Below are positions 49,001 through 60,722 of a DNA stretch of 64,000 bases, in pieces. The notes beneath the pieces were generated by a model that had not been told where the DNA came from, did no database searches, and worked only from the letters and a program-made list of their open reading frames with translations. Position numbers and translations under genes: made by a program. Location: positions 1 to 64,000 of the forward strand of contig QEYB01000952.1 in the NCBI GenBank assembly GCA_017562135.1, in the 5' to 3' direction. Every line of letters begins with the position of its first letter. Within the stretch, counting starts at the first letter, position 1. Source of the DNA: Dipylidium caninum (Eukaryota; Platyhelminthes; Cestoda; Cyclophyllidea; Dipylidiidae).

Positions 49001-52000
49001 CCATGGTCTCAAATCAGTTGCCCTCTGCTGGCACCACACAATTCCATTCGCATATTTGCGGTGAGCGACGATTGCATTGGAACGGTTCATTTGCTAATCT
49101 ACGCGTTCATTCGTTGCACTGTGGAATCCTCAGTCCCATGCTATAATGTCATTCTGCAGAATCTGGCCGTAACCACAGCGAGAGAACTCACTATCCTTCT
49201 CGACACCATTGACAGAATGCACATCTTGAAAAGAGATTTCGAGAAAGAGGAGACTTCTTTCGGAGGAGTTTATAACACACCTTTGATAAACCACTTAATG
49301 TCAACCCAAAATGAAACATTTAATTCCGTTCCCATTCCTGCCCGCCTGCGTATGTGCTTGCACGTGTGTGTGTGTGTGTGTATGTCTGCATAGCCATCGA
49401 GAGAACTTACAAAGCCTCCTCTTCCCTTTCCCCTTCTTCCTTACCCCCTTCTCCCTCCTTCCACTCTCCCAATACGGCAGCGTCCTCGCCCCTTCCTCTC
49501 TCTTCCCGAGTATCCATTAACCACTTCCACACGTTGTATGAGCTTTTATGTGTGCAAGTCTTTCTTTGCCTCAACCTCCACGTAGCTGGGATGTGCATCA
49601 AGCTAAAATTTTAATGCACTTGTCTTTCCATTTCGCCTGTCTCTCCACCCTGCCCTTTCACCCGGCCTTACCTCACCAGTCCGATAGGCCTGTCCCCCGC
49701 CGTCTCCGAGCAGTGAAATGCAGCCGCAGCCGCAGCCGCAGTCGTAGTAGCAGCAGAAGTAGAGGCAGAAGTAGAAGCAGAGTAATATCGGAGCCCCACC
49801 ACTTATCAGCGCATCACATGCCCAGCCACCCCCCTCGGCCCCGCCTCCCTGCCTTGAGGATGAGCAATTACTAGACTTAAGAAGTAGATGTGCTCGTTGC
49901 GGCTGCGGTTAACAGCTTCACTCAAGTGGAATGGCATGAGGTGGGGATGAGGCAGCACGGGGCGGGTTAGGAGGACTTCTGACTGGCAGTGCCTGTTCAA
50001 TTAACAGCGTAGGTGGACCAGTAATTGATGCTACTCCGCTTCAATTTGCACTCCCTCTTCCTCTCCCTCTTTCGCTCCAGTCCAAATGACTTTTAAGCGC
50101 AATTTTCTCAGCGAGTGGGCGACAATGGCTGTTTAGTTGAACATCATTTGAGCCTTTAGAAATTCCTCCGAAACGGTGAACTTTACTAACTCATCCAACA
50201 TTTCTACATTTCATTTCACCAGTCACTTTTCCGTTAGCAACAGCCAGGAAAACTCACGACTTACACGTGATGAGTTACAGTAAATTCATGTATTTGGGAG
50301 AAATTAACCTGTCTAAGGACTCGCGGCAGCGTAGAAGACGGCTAAAGCTCTCGTCTCACTTGTGACCTTCGCCCGCGCCAAGGCGATAAGGAAATAAAGG
50401 GGATTTTATACTACTTATTTGTCATCCAAACTATCTTCTTATTCGTACCTCTTGTGGCTTCAGAACTGTTGTATCCTTCTCATCCTCTCACTTCCCTCAG
50501 GCGCGTGAGGCAGGAAGGAGATGGAACTAGAAGAAAGCATGTGTCCCACATACCTGCACGAATACTTACAGTGTGAAGCTGCGTGTGGCTGGGCACACAA
50601 GTCGACCGACACTCCGAATCCCGACTAAGAAAGGCTAGACCTTCCTCCTCATTTGAGGCGGACAAACGACAACGTAAAAGTGGGTCGTATATGGAAAGTC
50701 AGTTGTTTAAGTGAATGGTGCCTCGGACGAAATTGCTACGTTCCTACTGAACCCTTACAATTCTGGTGTTGTGCTTAGGAGAGCACTCGCTGATTGTTAG
50801 AATGTTAAAAACAGTATCCATCTCTATCCGTGTGCGACTTCAGATGGATAGTTTGCCGTGCCTCTGAAGCGTCCATTGGAAGTGCGCCCTGATTGCGCCA
50901 TGATAACCAAATACTTTTCCTAATTTTAGCATATCATGTTGTTAGAAGACGTATATACTCTGCAACGAACCCTCTCTTTCATCATTTCACTTTTCCTACA
51001 TCAAACATCGTTGTGTTGCCGTCCAAGTCAATGTTGAAGAGCCGATTTTTTTGCGAAGTACTTAATCAGTCCCTCTCCTCCTCCTCCCCACGCACCCACC
51101 CACCCGCCCGCCCATGCCACTTCGAGGCGAATCGTCTTATGCCCATGTCAGACGGGTCCTATGCGATGCCAATGCGTTGGAGCGAGGGAACGAGAGTCGC
51201 AGCCGCATTATCTGCCGAAACGGCAGCACATCGATTTCGCAGCGGCTCTGACGGCGGCTCACCCCAACTGCCAAGCCATTGCGCGCGCGTGCGTGCGTGC
51301 GTGAGTGCGTGCGTGCCTGTGTCTGCACGCGCACGTGGGTGTTTAAGTGGGCGGACTGGCGTTTCGAAAACCGCGCGTTGATGTGGCTTCGCCCGCGCCC
51401 GCGCCCGCGCCCCCGTTCCCCCCGCCCCGCCTCCTTAATGGGATTCCAGGTAGGAACAGTCACAGCAGCAGTCGTACCAGCGGAAGGACGTGATTGCAGC
51501 AGTGATAATATGTGATGTAAACTACTGCTGTCCCGTACTAATTAAAACCCCTCGGGAGGGAGGTTGTGGCGACTACGAACGCTGTTGACGAGTGGGAAGG
51601 GGGGATGGGGGAGGGAAGCAAACCCTCACAGGGGGAAAGTATAGATGGGATCTCAGTCTACTCCCAACTTTGCCTCTCTTTGTTGCTGGACAGAGGACAC
51701 CAAAGAGGCGGTCTAATGGTCCGTTGATTAATTTTTCATCCTCGAATCTTCTTCCTAAATTCATTTGCCGAAAATCGACGGCTACAGGTCTGGTGCCAAA
51801 ATGGCTATTTCACTTGCACCTCGAAGTGAGGTCTTTTTTGGGGCGACCCGACTCTTCTTAAGGGCACTCTCATGAAGCACCTGCTGTCCTCCAGGTGTGT
51901 TAAACAAAAAAATTGTGTATTATGAAATATACAGTACATTAAAAGTGAAAGATAACGGTTGACTGAGCTATATATATATATATATATATTCGTATGTGTA

Positions 52001-52018
52001 TGTGTACGTATATGGAAT
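46021..52018. other. Intergenic region with microsatellites, no recognised gene
   Basis: No domain-bearing exon was found. Simple repeats include (GT)n at about 49363-49381, a CCGCAG/AGTAGC-type compound tract at about 49720-49785, GTGC-type repeats at about 51283-51345, (CGCCCG)n at about 51391-51415, and (TA)n at about 51969-51989 just 3' of the Scratch stop codon. The patch 51.1-51.45 kb is CpG-rich. Confidence 0.6.
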
Positions 52019-55000
52019 CTACTGTTGGCAGTCACCAACTAAAGCCGCTATGCTTAGCGGCAGAACTGGTTTCTGCTCAACGGATACACTTTGATCAGAA
52101 GTGTTAGTCAGAGGGGAGGAGGCGATGGAGGTGATGGGGGCGGTATTGCGACCACATGTCTCCATGTGCTTGTTCAGATAGGCCTTTAAGGCGAACTGCT
52201 TTCTGCAGTGGCTGCATTCGTGGAGTCGCAGGGAGGAGTGCGTCTGCATATGGGCACGAAGATTGGAACGATCTGCGAAAGCGCGGCCGCAGTGTGCGCA
52301 ACCATACGGCTTTTCACCCGTGTGAGCGCGTCGATGGCCCTGGAGAAGCCAGGGCCTGCTGAAAGCCTTCCCGCAGATATCACATTGGTGCTTCAGATTA
52401 TGTGTTAGTATGTGCATTGACAGCGCTGGCATAGAGACGTAGAGTTTGCCGCAGTGGGGACACTTTTTGGCGAGCTGACTGTCCAAACTCCTGTGAGTCT
52501 GCTTGTGTCGGCTCAGGTTTGAGGACGTGGCGTAGTGCTTGCCGCATTCACTACAGGTAAATCTAGGTGGAATGGAAGTCGGAGGTGGTGTGGAAACTCG
52601 AGAAGCACATTCAGAGGACTCGGAGGACGACGATGGCACGTTGGTCGTCTCGTTTGACTCTCTGCATTTGCGTTTCCTTGAACGACCGTCAGAAACGAAG
52701 AAGGCGTCGTATGTGTAACCAACTGTGATTCCAGCTTGGAAACCGGATTTCCGTCGTTTTTGCCCTGATTTGGTGGTTGTCGCCGCAACCAGGTGTTTAC
52801 TATGAAGCAAATCATTTTCTTGGATCTGAGCCGATCTGCCACCTTTTTTCACATGAGATCCAGTTTGGACTTTAGGTAAGCGCCGCAGAATGGTCCAGAA
52901 GGACTCCTCCTGTCTCTCGGGGCCTGGACTGCCCACTTTCCCCGGCTTGTTCACCGACAGATCAATGCCGTCTGCAAGGGAGGTAGGCTTGTAATGAGCC
53001 ATTGAACCGTTTGCACATTAATGGTCTTACCAGATGGCCACTTTGCCTACTGAGTTATTCGTGTTCGATAAAACCGGTGGATTGTTCGGCCACCACCATA
53101 TGGTGATCGAGACTCCTCGTGCTCACATAACGCGTGTCCCCCGGCCGTCCGATGGAACACGGGCCGCACGATAATGATCACTCACCAATTCGCCCGAGCC
53201 TTTCAGTCCAACTGAGGACAGATGGGCCGGAGTGCGAACGTGCCTAAACTCTCATTGACGCGAAAATGCGCCTTCGATAGCCCTTCGCTTAGACTCCGCC
53301 TCCGGACGGAGGTCTCCTCACCCAATACTGCCATTAGTGCCTAAGAGAACCGCGGTTCCGAATCATTCTCTCTCTCTCCACAACCGCACGGGACTGCGTG
53401 ACACTTAGGCAATAGGACCAAGGCAAGTGGGCGCCTGTGTATTATCCCACGTTCACGGTGTAAATATTTACACGGAACGCGCCTCTCCCACCCTGGGTGG
53501 CCTTAAAGCATGCCTAGGATACATGCCTACTTGTGCGTACGCTGGCGGATCCCAACAGGTAAGGAGGCAGTGATTGTTACGATGGGAGGATTTGCCACTG
53601 TCCCCACATTCGGGCCAGGCCGACTCTTGGCTTGGAAACTGGTGTACCTTTCCTCCTCCTCTGCTCCGGAAGCGTACCGGGCTCCAAGTCATGCCGGAAT
53701 ACCAGGTGGTCATTCTAATCCCTACTTTCAAGTTGATCCAATCCTTTTGAACGAAGTGCATTAATTGGAGTCATGGACGGCGACCTCGCACTTAACCAGA
53801 AGCTAAGACCCAGCCACTGCTAATAAACACGTCAAATCGGCACACGTGAACTTGTCAAATGACACGCGTTTAACTTGCTCCGCCTTTCCTGCTTTTATGA
53901 TCTTCTGCGCCTCCCCCCGTGACCCATCTGCCTGACCCTCCGATGGTGCTGTTGCTAAGGTCATCATTACCTGTTTGTGCCTCGGATTCCTCTTTTTAGT
54001 AGTTTTATGACCTCTTCGTTAGAACGACGTGCGCTCTCTTTGCTTTTTTAAACCAACGAATGGGGCTCTAATTACAGCCTTTCGTTCCAAACTGTTGTCA
54101 AGGCTCCTCAACTCCCCCATTGCGCCTTCCGTTTATGAAGGGAAATTGTCTAAGACCTTGCCAATGTTCCAGCTGACGGTGGATCTGGGACTCGTGTCAA
54201 CGTATGAGCGATACTAAACTCGGACGTGGGCCCATTCGTCGCCCCTAGAAACTGGCCAAAAAGTGACGTTGGTAGAAGAGGCAGGTGGTGTTACACTCGC
54301 GGTCCAGTTAGGTTTCGCCGTCCGTCATGGGCGAATCTGTGCACCTTCCGCTACGGCCGCCGAGGGGCAGCTGGTGGTGGATTGGGCCAGAACCGCCCCC
54401 GTTGGGGACTCGACGAAGCAGAGGGGGTGGAGGGGACGGTGGCGGTGGCGGGGGCTAGGCGGGTGACATCGGGGGTCGCGTGTGCAGCGACACACGCCAC
54501 TAAAGCACGTCATTATGATTTTGTGGGATCACTGCTACAACTTTTCGAGGTGGCACGTGTTGAAAGACACTTTTACTGTTACAACACGTGCTATTGGCCA
54601 TCTTTTTCGAGGTGGAACGAGGGCATGTCTCAAGTAGCCACGTCGCAAGGTGAAACTGAGTCAAAATGCTTCCCGAATTCATTGGTTAATATTCCCCTTA
54701 ATATGGTATTTCTTGACCTAACTAGTGGTACAGCTAGAAGATTTTTTGTACAAAACGAATACTGGGGCGAATATTTAACATAACTTTAACAGAATTCTGA
54801 GTGCGTAACAAACGAATGCCTATAAAGTAAGAGAAAACCAGTCCACATTTTGAAGGGCCTTCAATGGTAAGAAATCTGATACTATATCTAAGTAATATGA
54901 CAGGACATTAAAGTAAGGTAACTTACGTTCTTGGGGCAAGTTTGGTTGAGAAAGCTGAGGGACCAATGCCGAAGACGAAAGTGGTTCCGTTCGTGTTTCT

Positions 55001-55224
55001 GCCTGGCTTCTCCAGGGCTGAGTGAATCGGTTTATTAGATCCTGGGAACATACGTAAGGCAACATCGATGCGAATCCTGACGTGCGTGGGAAGGACGTCT
55101 GCTGAAGATGGGGATTTGGGTTTATCAGATGCGGTAAACTAAAGAAGGGCGGCAAGCTGCTACTGCTAGGGAGAACGATCAAATCATTGAACGGGTTTAG
55201 AAATGGCACCGGACTGTTCATCAT
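52019..55224 (-). CDS. scrt: Scratch-family C2H2 zinc-finger transcription factor, 2 exons
   Basis: Snail-superfamily DNA-binding repressor, neural in animals studied. Exon 1 is 55224-54927 (donor GTAAGT) and exon 2 is 52971-52019 (acceptor CTACCTCCCTTGCAG). Phases match and the product is 416 aa. Residues about 110-115 contain IDLSV, resembling CtBP-binding DLS motifs. YTYDAFFVSDGRSRKRK is the Scratch-specific domain. Five zinc fingers follow (about 237-372), including HYATSSNLSRHKQTH, KLYVSMPALSMHILTH, AFSRPWLLQGH, and a final C2HC finger ending KAYLNKHMETC. The usual N-terminal SNAG motif (MPRSFLVKK) is not visible; exon 1 starts MMNSPVPF after an in-frame stop. A further upstream exon cannot be fully excluded. 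An apparent ATG at 53002 in the intron is not used in this model. Confidence 0.93.
52972..54926 (-). other. Intron of the Scratch gene (1,955 nt)
   Basis: Bounded by GTAAGT and TTGCAG. It contains an open + frame at 54,226-54,783 (185 codons), which is GC-rich by composition, crosses no recognisable domain and is probably chance. Confidence 0.8.
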
Positions 55225-55294
55225 TGGTTATACAATCACAGTGTAATTAAAACATCTAATTTTGTACATTAATATATTCTGAGATGATTCCCGT

Positions 55295-55400
55295 TATGCG
55301 CGGCTGGGCTCGCTGATTGGCCGCGGCGGCTGCGCGTAAGCGCGCAATCCTCACGCCTCCGGCGCGACAGCCAATCGCCGCGCGCGCATCGTTAAAATGC
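55295..55400 (-). promoter_or_regulatory. CpG-rich promoter with two CCAAT boxes (Scratch)
   Basis: A CpG-dense segment starts about 70 bp upstream of the Scratch ATG. It contains ATTGG (55316-55320) and CCAAT (55371-55375) in opposite orientations, each in a GC-rich setting (GATTGGCCGCGG, GCCAATCGCCG), typical of NF-Y sites in TATA-less promoters. Confidence 0.5.
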
Positions 55401-58400
55401 GCACATCGAGATGCGAGCGATTGTGGCCACTACAGAGAGGATGTTTTACAGCACCGAGCTGCTGTGATTGATTCTCGCCGGCATATTTCAGACCTCGGTG
55501 GTGCTCACCTAGCGTAAATAGCTCAGAGACCAACTCCTGAAAACGGCCGCAGAGAGATTTATGTTAAAATTCAACCTTAAACGTATGCCGTATGAAGGAA
55601 TCTAACACTCGTAGCTTTGATATTGGCAAATTGTACAATCAGTAAAGGAAGTATTTCTTGCAGGTGTCGAAATAGTGGGGCAATCTTAACGACAGTATGC
55701 AATCCCACAAAATTAATGCCCTCTTCTCTTTGACACATCAATCTTGGTGAATTTATTCCAATACAGCCTTGTCCGTTACGATGACAGCGACGAAAAGAAA
55801 ATAGGCATGAGAATAGAAGCAGGGGGACAGGGTGATGGAATTGCTCCAATACTTATATATTTTTGCCTCTGTGTTTATTGTATGTGGCATCAACGAAGAC
55901 AGATCATTTTGGTTGACACATGTCACTCTATATTGCTTCATGGGAAAGTCCAGGAAGAGGGATGGCCGGTCTCCCTTCCCTCCCCCTTGGTGGACGAGGG
56001 GAGTGTGCCCCATGGAGACACATTAAAAGAGAATTGAGAGGAAATATTCACATGCATGTACATATAAAGCTCACGTGCGTGGGCTAAGATTTTTAAAATC
56101 CGATTTGCTAACCGCTACCCACGAAATTCCCTTTGATATGTCAATATTATAAAATTGTACCCTAAAGTGGGAGCAAGCGAAAAATCAAGAATTCTTCCAT
56201 GATTCTTCAGTCATGCTAACGCGGATTCGACTAAGCGTATGGATGGAAAGTTTGTGATTAAGTCACACGAGGCCACAATTTGTGATACATTTTGTCTAAA
56301 CGATGTGGAGAATTCTCGTACGGGGCGAATTTGATTGGAACGGCGTGAGTAAATAGACGATGTTAGAACGGAGGTCGTTCCACGGCAGTCTCCGTTCCAG
56401 CGAAAACAAAGGTATTCCCGAAGTGTTTTTCTAAAGGGGAAACGGGACCCAGCTGGGGATAATAATAAAGGTAGAATCTACGCCAGGGTAAAATAACAAC
56501 CGCACACGTGCGAATCGTGGCCGGTCGGTCTCAACACCATGTTATCAAAGTGAGTCACGTTTCATTGGATGCGCAACTGAAGAGTGTTACAAATCCTGAC
56601 CCCTTAAATGCGGTTCCACCTCTCGGTAAAACAATGCTCCTGCAAACAAGACACATCCAGCCTAAAACGATGCCATTTTTTATTGCACAAGCTCCCCTTA
56701 AACTCCAATGTCATATAAAAAGTAGACATCGTCATTTGCATATTTCAGGTCTTTCCTCCGTTTTGAGGAGCCCCGTGGCCCAACCTCTCGTTCCCGCTCA
56801 TCGTCCGGGTTAAACTGCCTTTTCACTTTCTTGCAACTGGCGACTTATTGCATCGTCCAGTAGAGTGGCTGCTCCTACTTATGCTGTCCCCTCATCCATT
56901 AAACCAAAACCATTACGGAGCTCACGGGTTTACACAAGGCGGGACTGTTTAAGACCAACTCTTCGGTTCTCGTGCCGCTGCGTGTGAATGCGTGGCCAGT
57001 CCGGAGTAAGAACATGGCCCACCTCAGCCGCAATTTGTCGCTTCGGTGAAAGATCATCGCTGAATTGCCTTTTGACGTAAGCTTCCTCATGTTCACATTC
57101 TATTCTTACCAAATAGTCATGCACAATTAAGGCATGATGATTGGAGTTGATTGACTCCTTTTGTTTTTTATTTCCAAAAACCGAAAATGAACAAGAAAAG
57201 AAGTTGCTGACCCTTTTGCTTGCCGCACAGCCAGTGTCGGTGAGACGTGGCCCTTCACCTGGGGCCTCATGACACAAACATTAATATTACCGGGCGACTT
57301 GGATGTTGGAGAAGGTAGGTTTGTTAATGATTCAAAGTGTCTCTACTTACTCGTTTCTGTCTGGGTGTGTGCGTGTGTGTGTGCATGCATATCGGTGCAT
57401 ATTTATCACTTACGAAAGCAGAGTATGGGCAGTTTTTCTAGATTTTGTAGTTATATATGTAACAGATGTCAGAGCCAAGATAAGCGTTGCGCGTATTGGC
57501 GCGCTTTTGTCGAACACCCTTGTGCAGCAGGATGGGCACGCGCATGCAGCAGAAGGAGGGTGCAGGCAGGCGGGCGAAGGCGGGGCTGAGGGCGGACGGG
57601 CGCGCGGGCCGGCAGGTAGGTGGGTAGGTGGGGGGAGGGGCGCATAAAGCCGCCCCTCATTTCCTACTCTCGCCGTCTCCCACCCACCTTCATCCTCTCT
57701 GGTGCGCTTTTCGAGATCAAAATTTCGATAAGTCTCTATTCACCTGTCACCACAGGCAACTAGTTCTGAGTTGGTCGTTTCAGCTGAGCAGTGATTGTAC
57801 TATCTTTTCCCTCCAACCCCGGAACGAGACGATTACAGCTACCCACAACATCACTCGATGTTAATAGTTAGGCACCCGATCTGTTTATCCAGGGAGCCGC
57901 TCCATCCTCGTGAATATCTCGCGGAGGACCAGCTCCACTTTCTGACTCATATGGCAAGATTTTCTTGCGAGAATAATGTCAGCACGACCTTCTGTCAAGT
58001 GACTCCAGATGGTGAGTGAAGGAAGAGGCCAGCACTTCACTTCCCACAATTTTGCCACAACTAAGACCGGTTATATAAACGGTCACTTCAATTAGATCAG
58101 GTTTTTCTTCTATTCATATGTCGGCTAAAAGCCGTCCACGAAATATACTTAGGCAAACGCCTTACTGTTGCATGTTGCCGCCTTAAGGAAAGACCATAAG
58201 TGGGGGAGTTGTTGTTACCCTGCTCTGATCAGGTTACCACTTCTGGGGAACAATAAATTCTCTGTGAGAATAAGTGTCTCGCCCCTTTTCTTCACATGTT
58301 TCGCGATGGAAATTGACTCGGGATAGCCGCACTGGGGGGAGGGGAGGGGGAGGATTCTGGTAGATGCCACTTTGTGCGCGTTCTCAGTCGAGGTTCATAC

Positions 58401-60722
58401 TCCATCCAAACGTGCACAGTGAAATGCTTGCTTTCTCTTCCCCGTAAATTCGGCACATCTTTCCTGAATGGCCACGAAGTCATGACAAGATGAGCGATAG
58501 GAATAAATGAATAAATTCAGCCCCTAGAAATCTATTCATGCATTAATTATGCCTTATGGGGCAGATGTTATTTTAGCGCTAATGCGGCCATTCTCTCTCA
58601 TCTCAACCGACCTCCGATCCCGATCACGAGTGACGCGCTCCTGCCCGTCCCCCGTCCCCGTTCCTCCCCCGCTCCTCTCCCCCCGCGCCCCTCTTCACCC
58701 CCGCCGGGCCGGAGGGGCCGACCGCACTCGCCCCCGACGGACTGCCAAGGAAGGGGGTTGGCGACCGTCATGTTTATTGGCCGTCAGAGCAAGTGTCCGC
58801 AACACCATGAGCTGCGGGGTCGGCCAACTCACACTCACTCGCAAATGACTGTTGGGAGGAGGAACTTTACTCCCGTCAAAAGGTATGTCTTCGCCTTCTC
58901 TTCTTCCACTGCCCGTTCTTCTGCTGCCACGTACAGAGTTGTGTACATAGGCGTGGATGGCGCATCTTCTCGTAAAATAAGTGGCATAGAAAAGGCGGCT
59001 TTCCTTGGCTAGCGGGATGGCAGAAGATTGTGATTCGACGAAGAGCACACGCTTTGGAGTATACTAATAACATGGGCTTCATCGCAGATGGGGCGGGAAA
59101 ATGTTAGATGAAAGAACTTGCTATCACTTGCGTGGTCGTTTTTCCCTCTTCTTTATTGTCATCTGTGACATAAGAAATTTGCTTCTCCGGCGTGGCACGA
59201 GAGCCGTGCGGCCGGTCGCATGGCCGTTCGCGGCATGTGCGCAGGGCGAGGGAGAGTGGGAGGCGAACAGGTCGGTGACATGTCTTCTATGCGTAGAAGA
59301 AAGCATTCCTTCCAGGTTTTAGTAGTTCCTCACTTGCAAAAACACCGGATTGCGTGTCTGACACTCACTTTTGAATCTTTCACGGGAGAGTGTGGCAGCG
59401 TCTCATTTAAGCATATCTCCTCAGAGCTGTTGTTTAGCAGATTGACCCAAAATGTGTTGGTTTTGACAAATTTCTCCTCCAAAAAAAAGGGCAAATGATT
59501 GAGTCTCGAAATATACTTTGCCAACAAGAGCAAGACAAGGTGGAGTAGCTTGACTGTGCTTTAATCACCGAAGCCACTGCATCGCACGTCATCCATTCGA
59601 AAGGCTGGAGATCATTGAGGAGCTGCCCGAAACCGATGAGTTGTGACCGCCCGCCGGCACAAGCATCCGCTGCTCACAGCGCTTCGCCAAACTTTCCATC
59701 CGTTTTCTTCGTCTCATTGTTCTCTAAAGTATCAACGCGGAGAGAAATAAACTGAGGCATTTCAGCAGACCTGAGATGTGGTTTTTCGCTAGAGAAAATA
59801 TTACAATTCACAACCAGTGAATTTGTTGTAAACAGCTGCGTAAGTCTTGGCCCCACCTTAGTCTAGTTCAAGGGAACCGGATATCTCCTCCTCCTCCTGC
59901 TTTTTGAGAAAACAGAAGGGCCAAACGCTCAACGGTGGACTGGCGACTTCTGCCTGGTAAAGCTCGCTTGTCCACGGGAAGATGATAAACTCAAACGAAT
60001 TTGCCGCTAGAAGCATTGCACATAATTCCAAATGTCAACGAGGCAAATCGTCATCTCATTTTCATTTAGCCATTGACCCTTGCTACTAAGAAGAAATGGC
60101 TCAGACGCCACTTTCAGAAACTCACGAGTGAAGAAGTTGAAGACAGAAATTGATGCAATCTCACGGAACGCGGTGACGAGAGATTGCACTGCCAAGTGGC
60201 CGTGTTAGCACTCAATTCTCTTAAATGCTAATTAAAATGGTAGGCACGTCCCACTGGGGTTCAGGTAAACTTGTGCCACATCTACGGCCCTAATTAAGCA
60301 ACCCAGCTAAAGCAGTCCATCTGCACCGTCCAGGAGGCTGGCGCAGATGGGAGAGGCGACCCGATGAATGCAGATGAATTTTCACCCGAAGGTGAAACTT
60401 CAGCATACATCTTAATGTGCTGAGAGGAAGGGAGACGATTCAATCTTCCACCTGGTTAGGGAAGAATATAGTTAAAGGAAAAAGTCCTGCGCTTCCACTC
60501 TGTAGCAGCCACGCTCGAATTAGTTGCCATCAATTTGTTTCTCTAAAGCGGGACTCGACACTGCTCTTTCCATTGTACTATATTCTATCAGTAAATTTGT
60601 TAAGAAAATGAAAGGGGGATATTTTGTCAAGAAAAGGATACACGCAAAAGATATTTTCCAAAAGGTTTGTTCCTTAACCAGACTCGTCTGATTGCAGGGC
60701 TATCCGTAGCCGATGGAAAGCC
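55401..60722. other. Intergenic region, no recognised gene
   Basis: GC-rich low-complexity patches lie at about 57,530-57,660 and 58,620-58,750. A short + frame ending at a donor-like GTGAGT near 58,013 has no recognised domain. Nothing else is seen. Confidence 0.55.

Noticed and set aside
52979..53002. ATG-initiated single-exon start for the Scratch protein at 53002
   Set aside because: A strong acceptor (CCTCCCTTGCAG) lies just inside this frame and its phase matches the GTAAGT donor at 54926, so the first 31 bases are better read as intron.
54226..54783. 185-codon + strand open frame
   Set aside because: It lies wholly in the Scratch intron, is compositionally biased and has no recognised domain.
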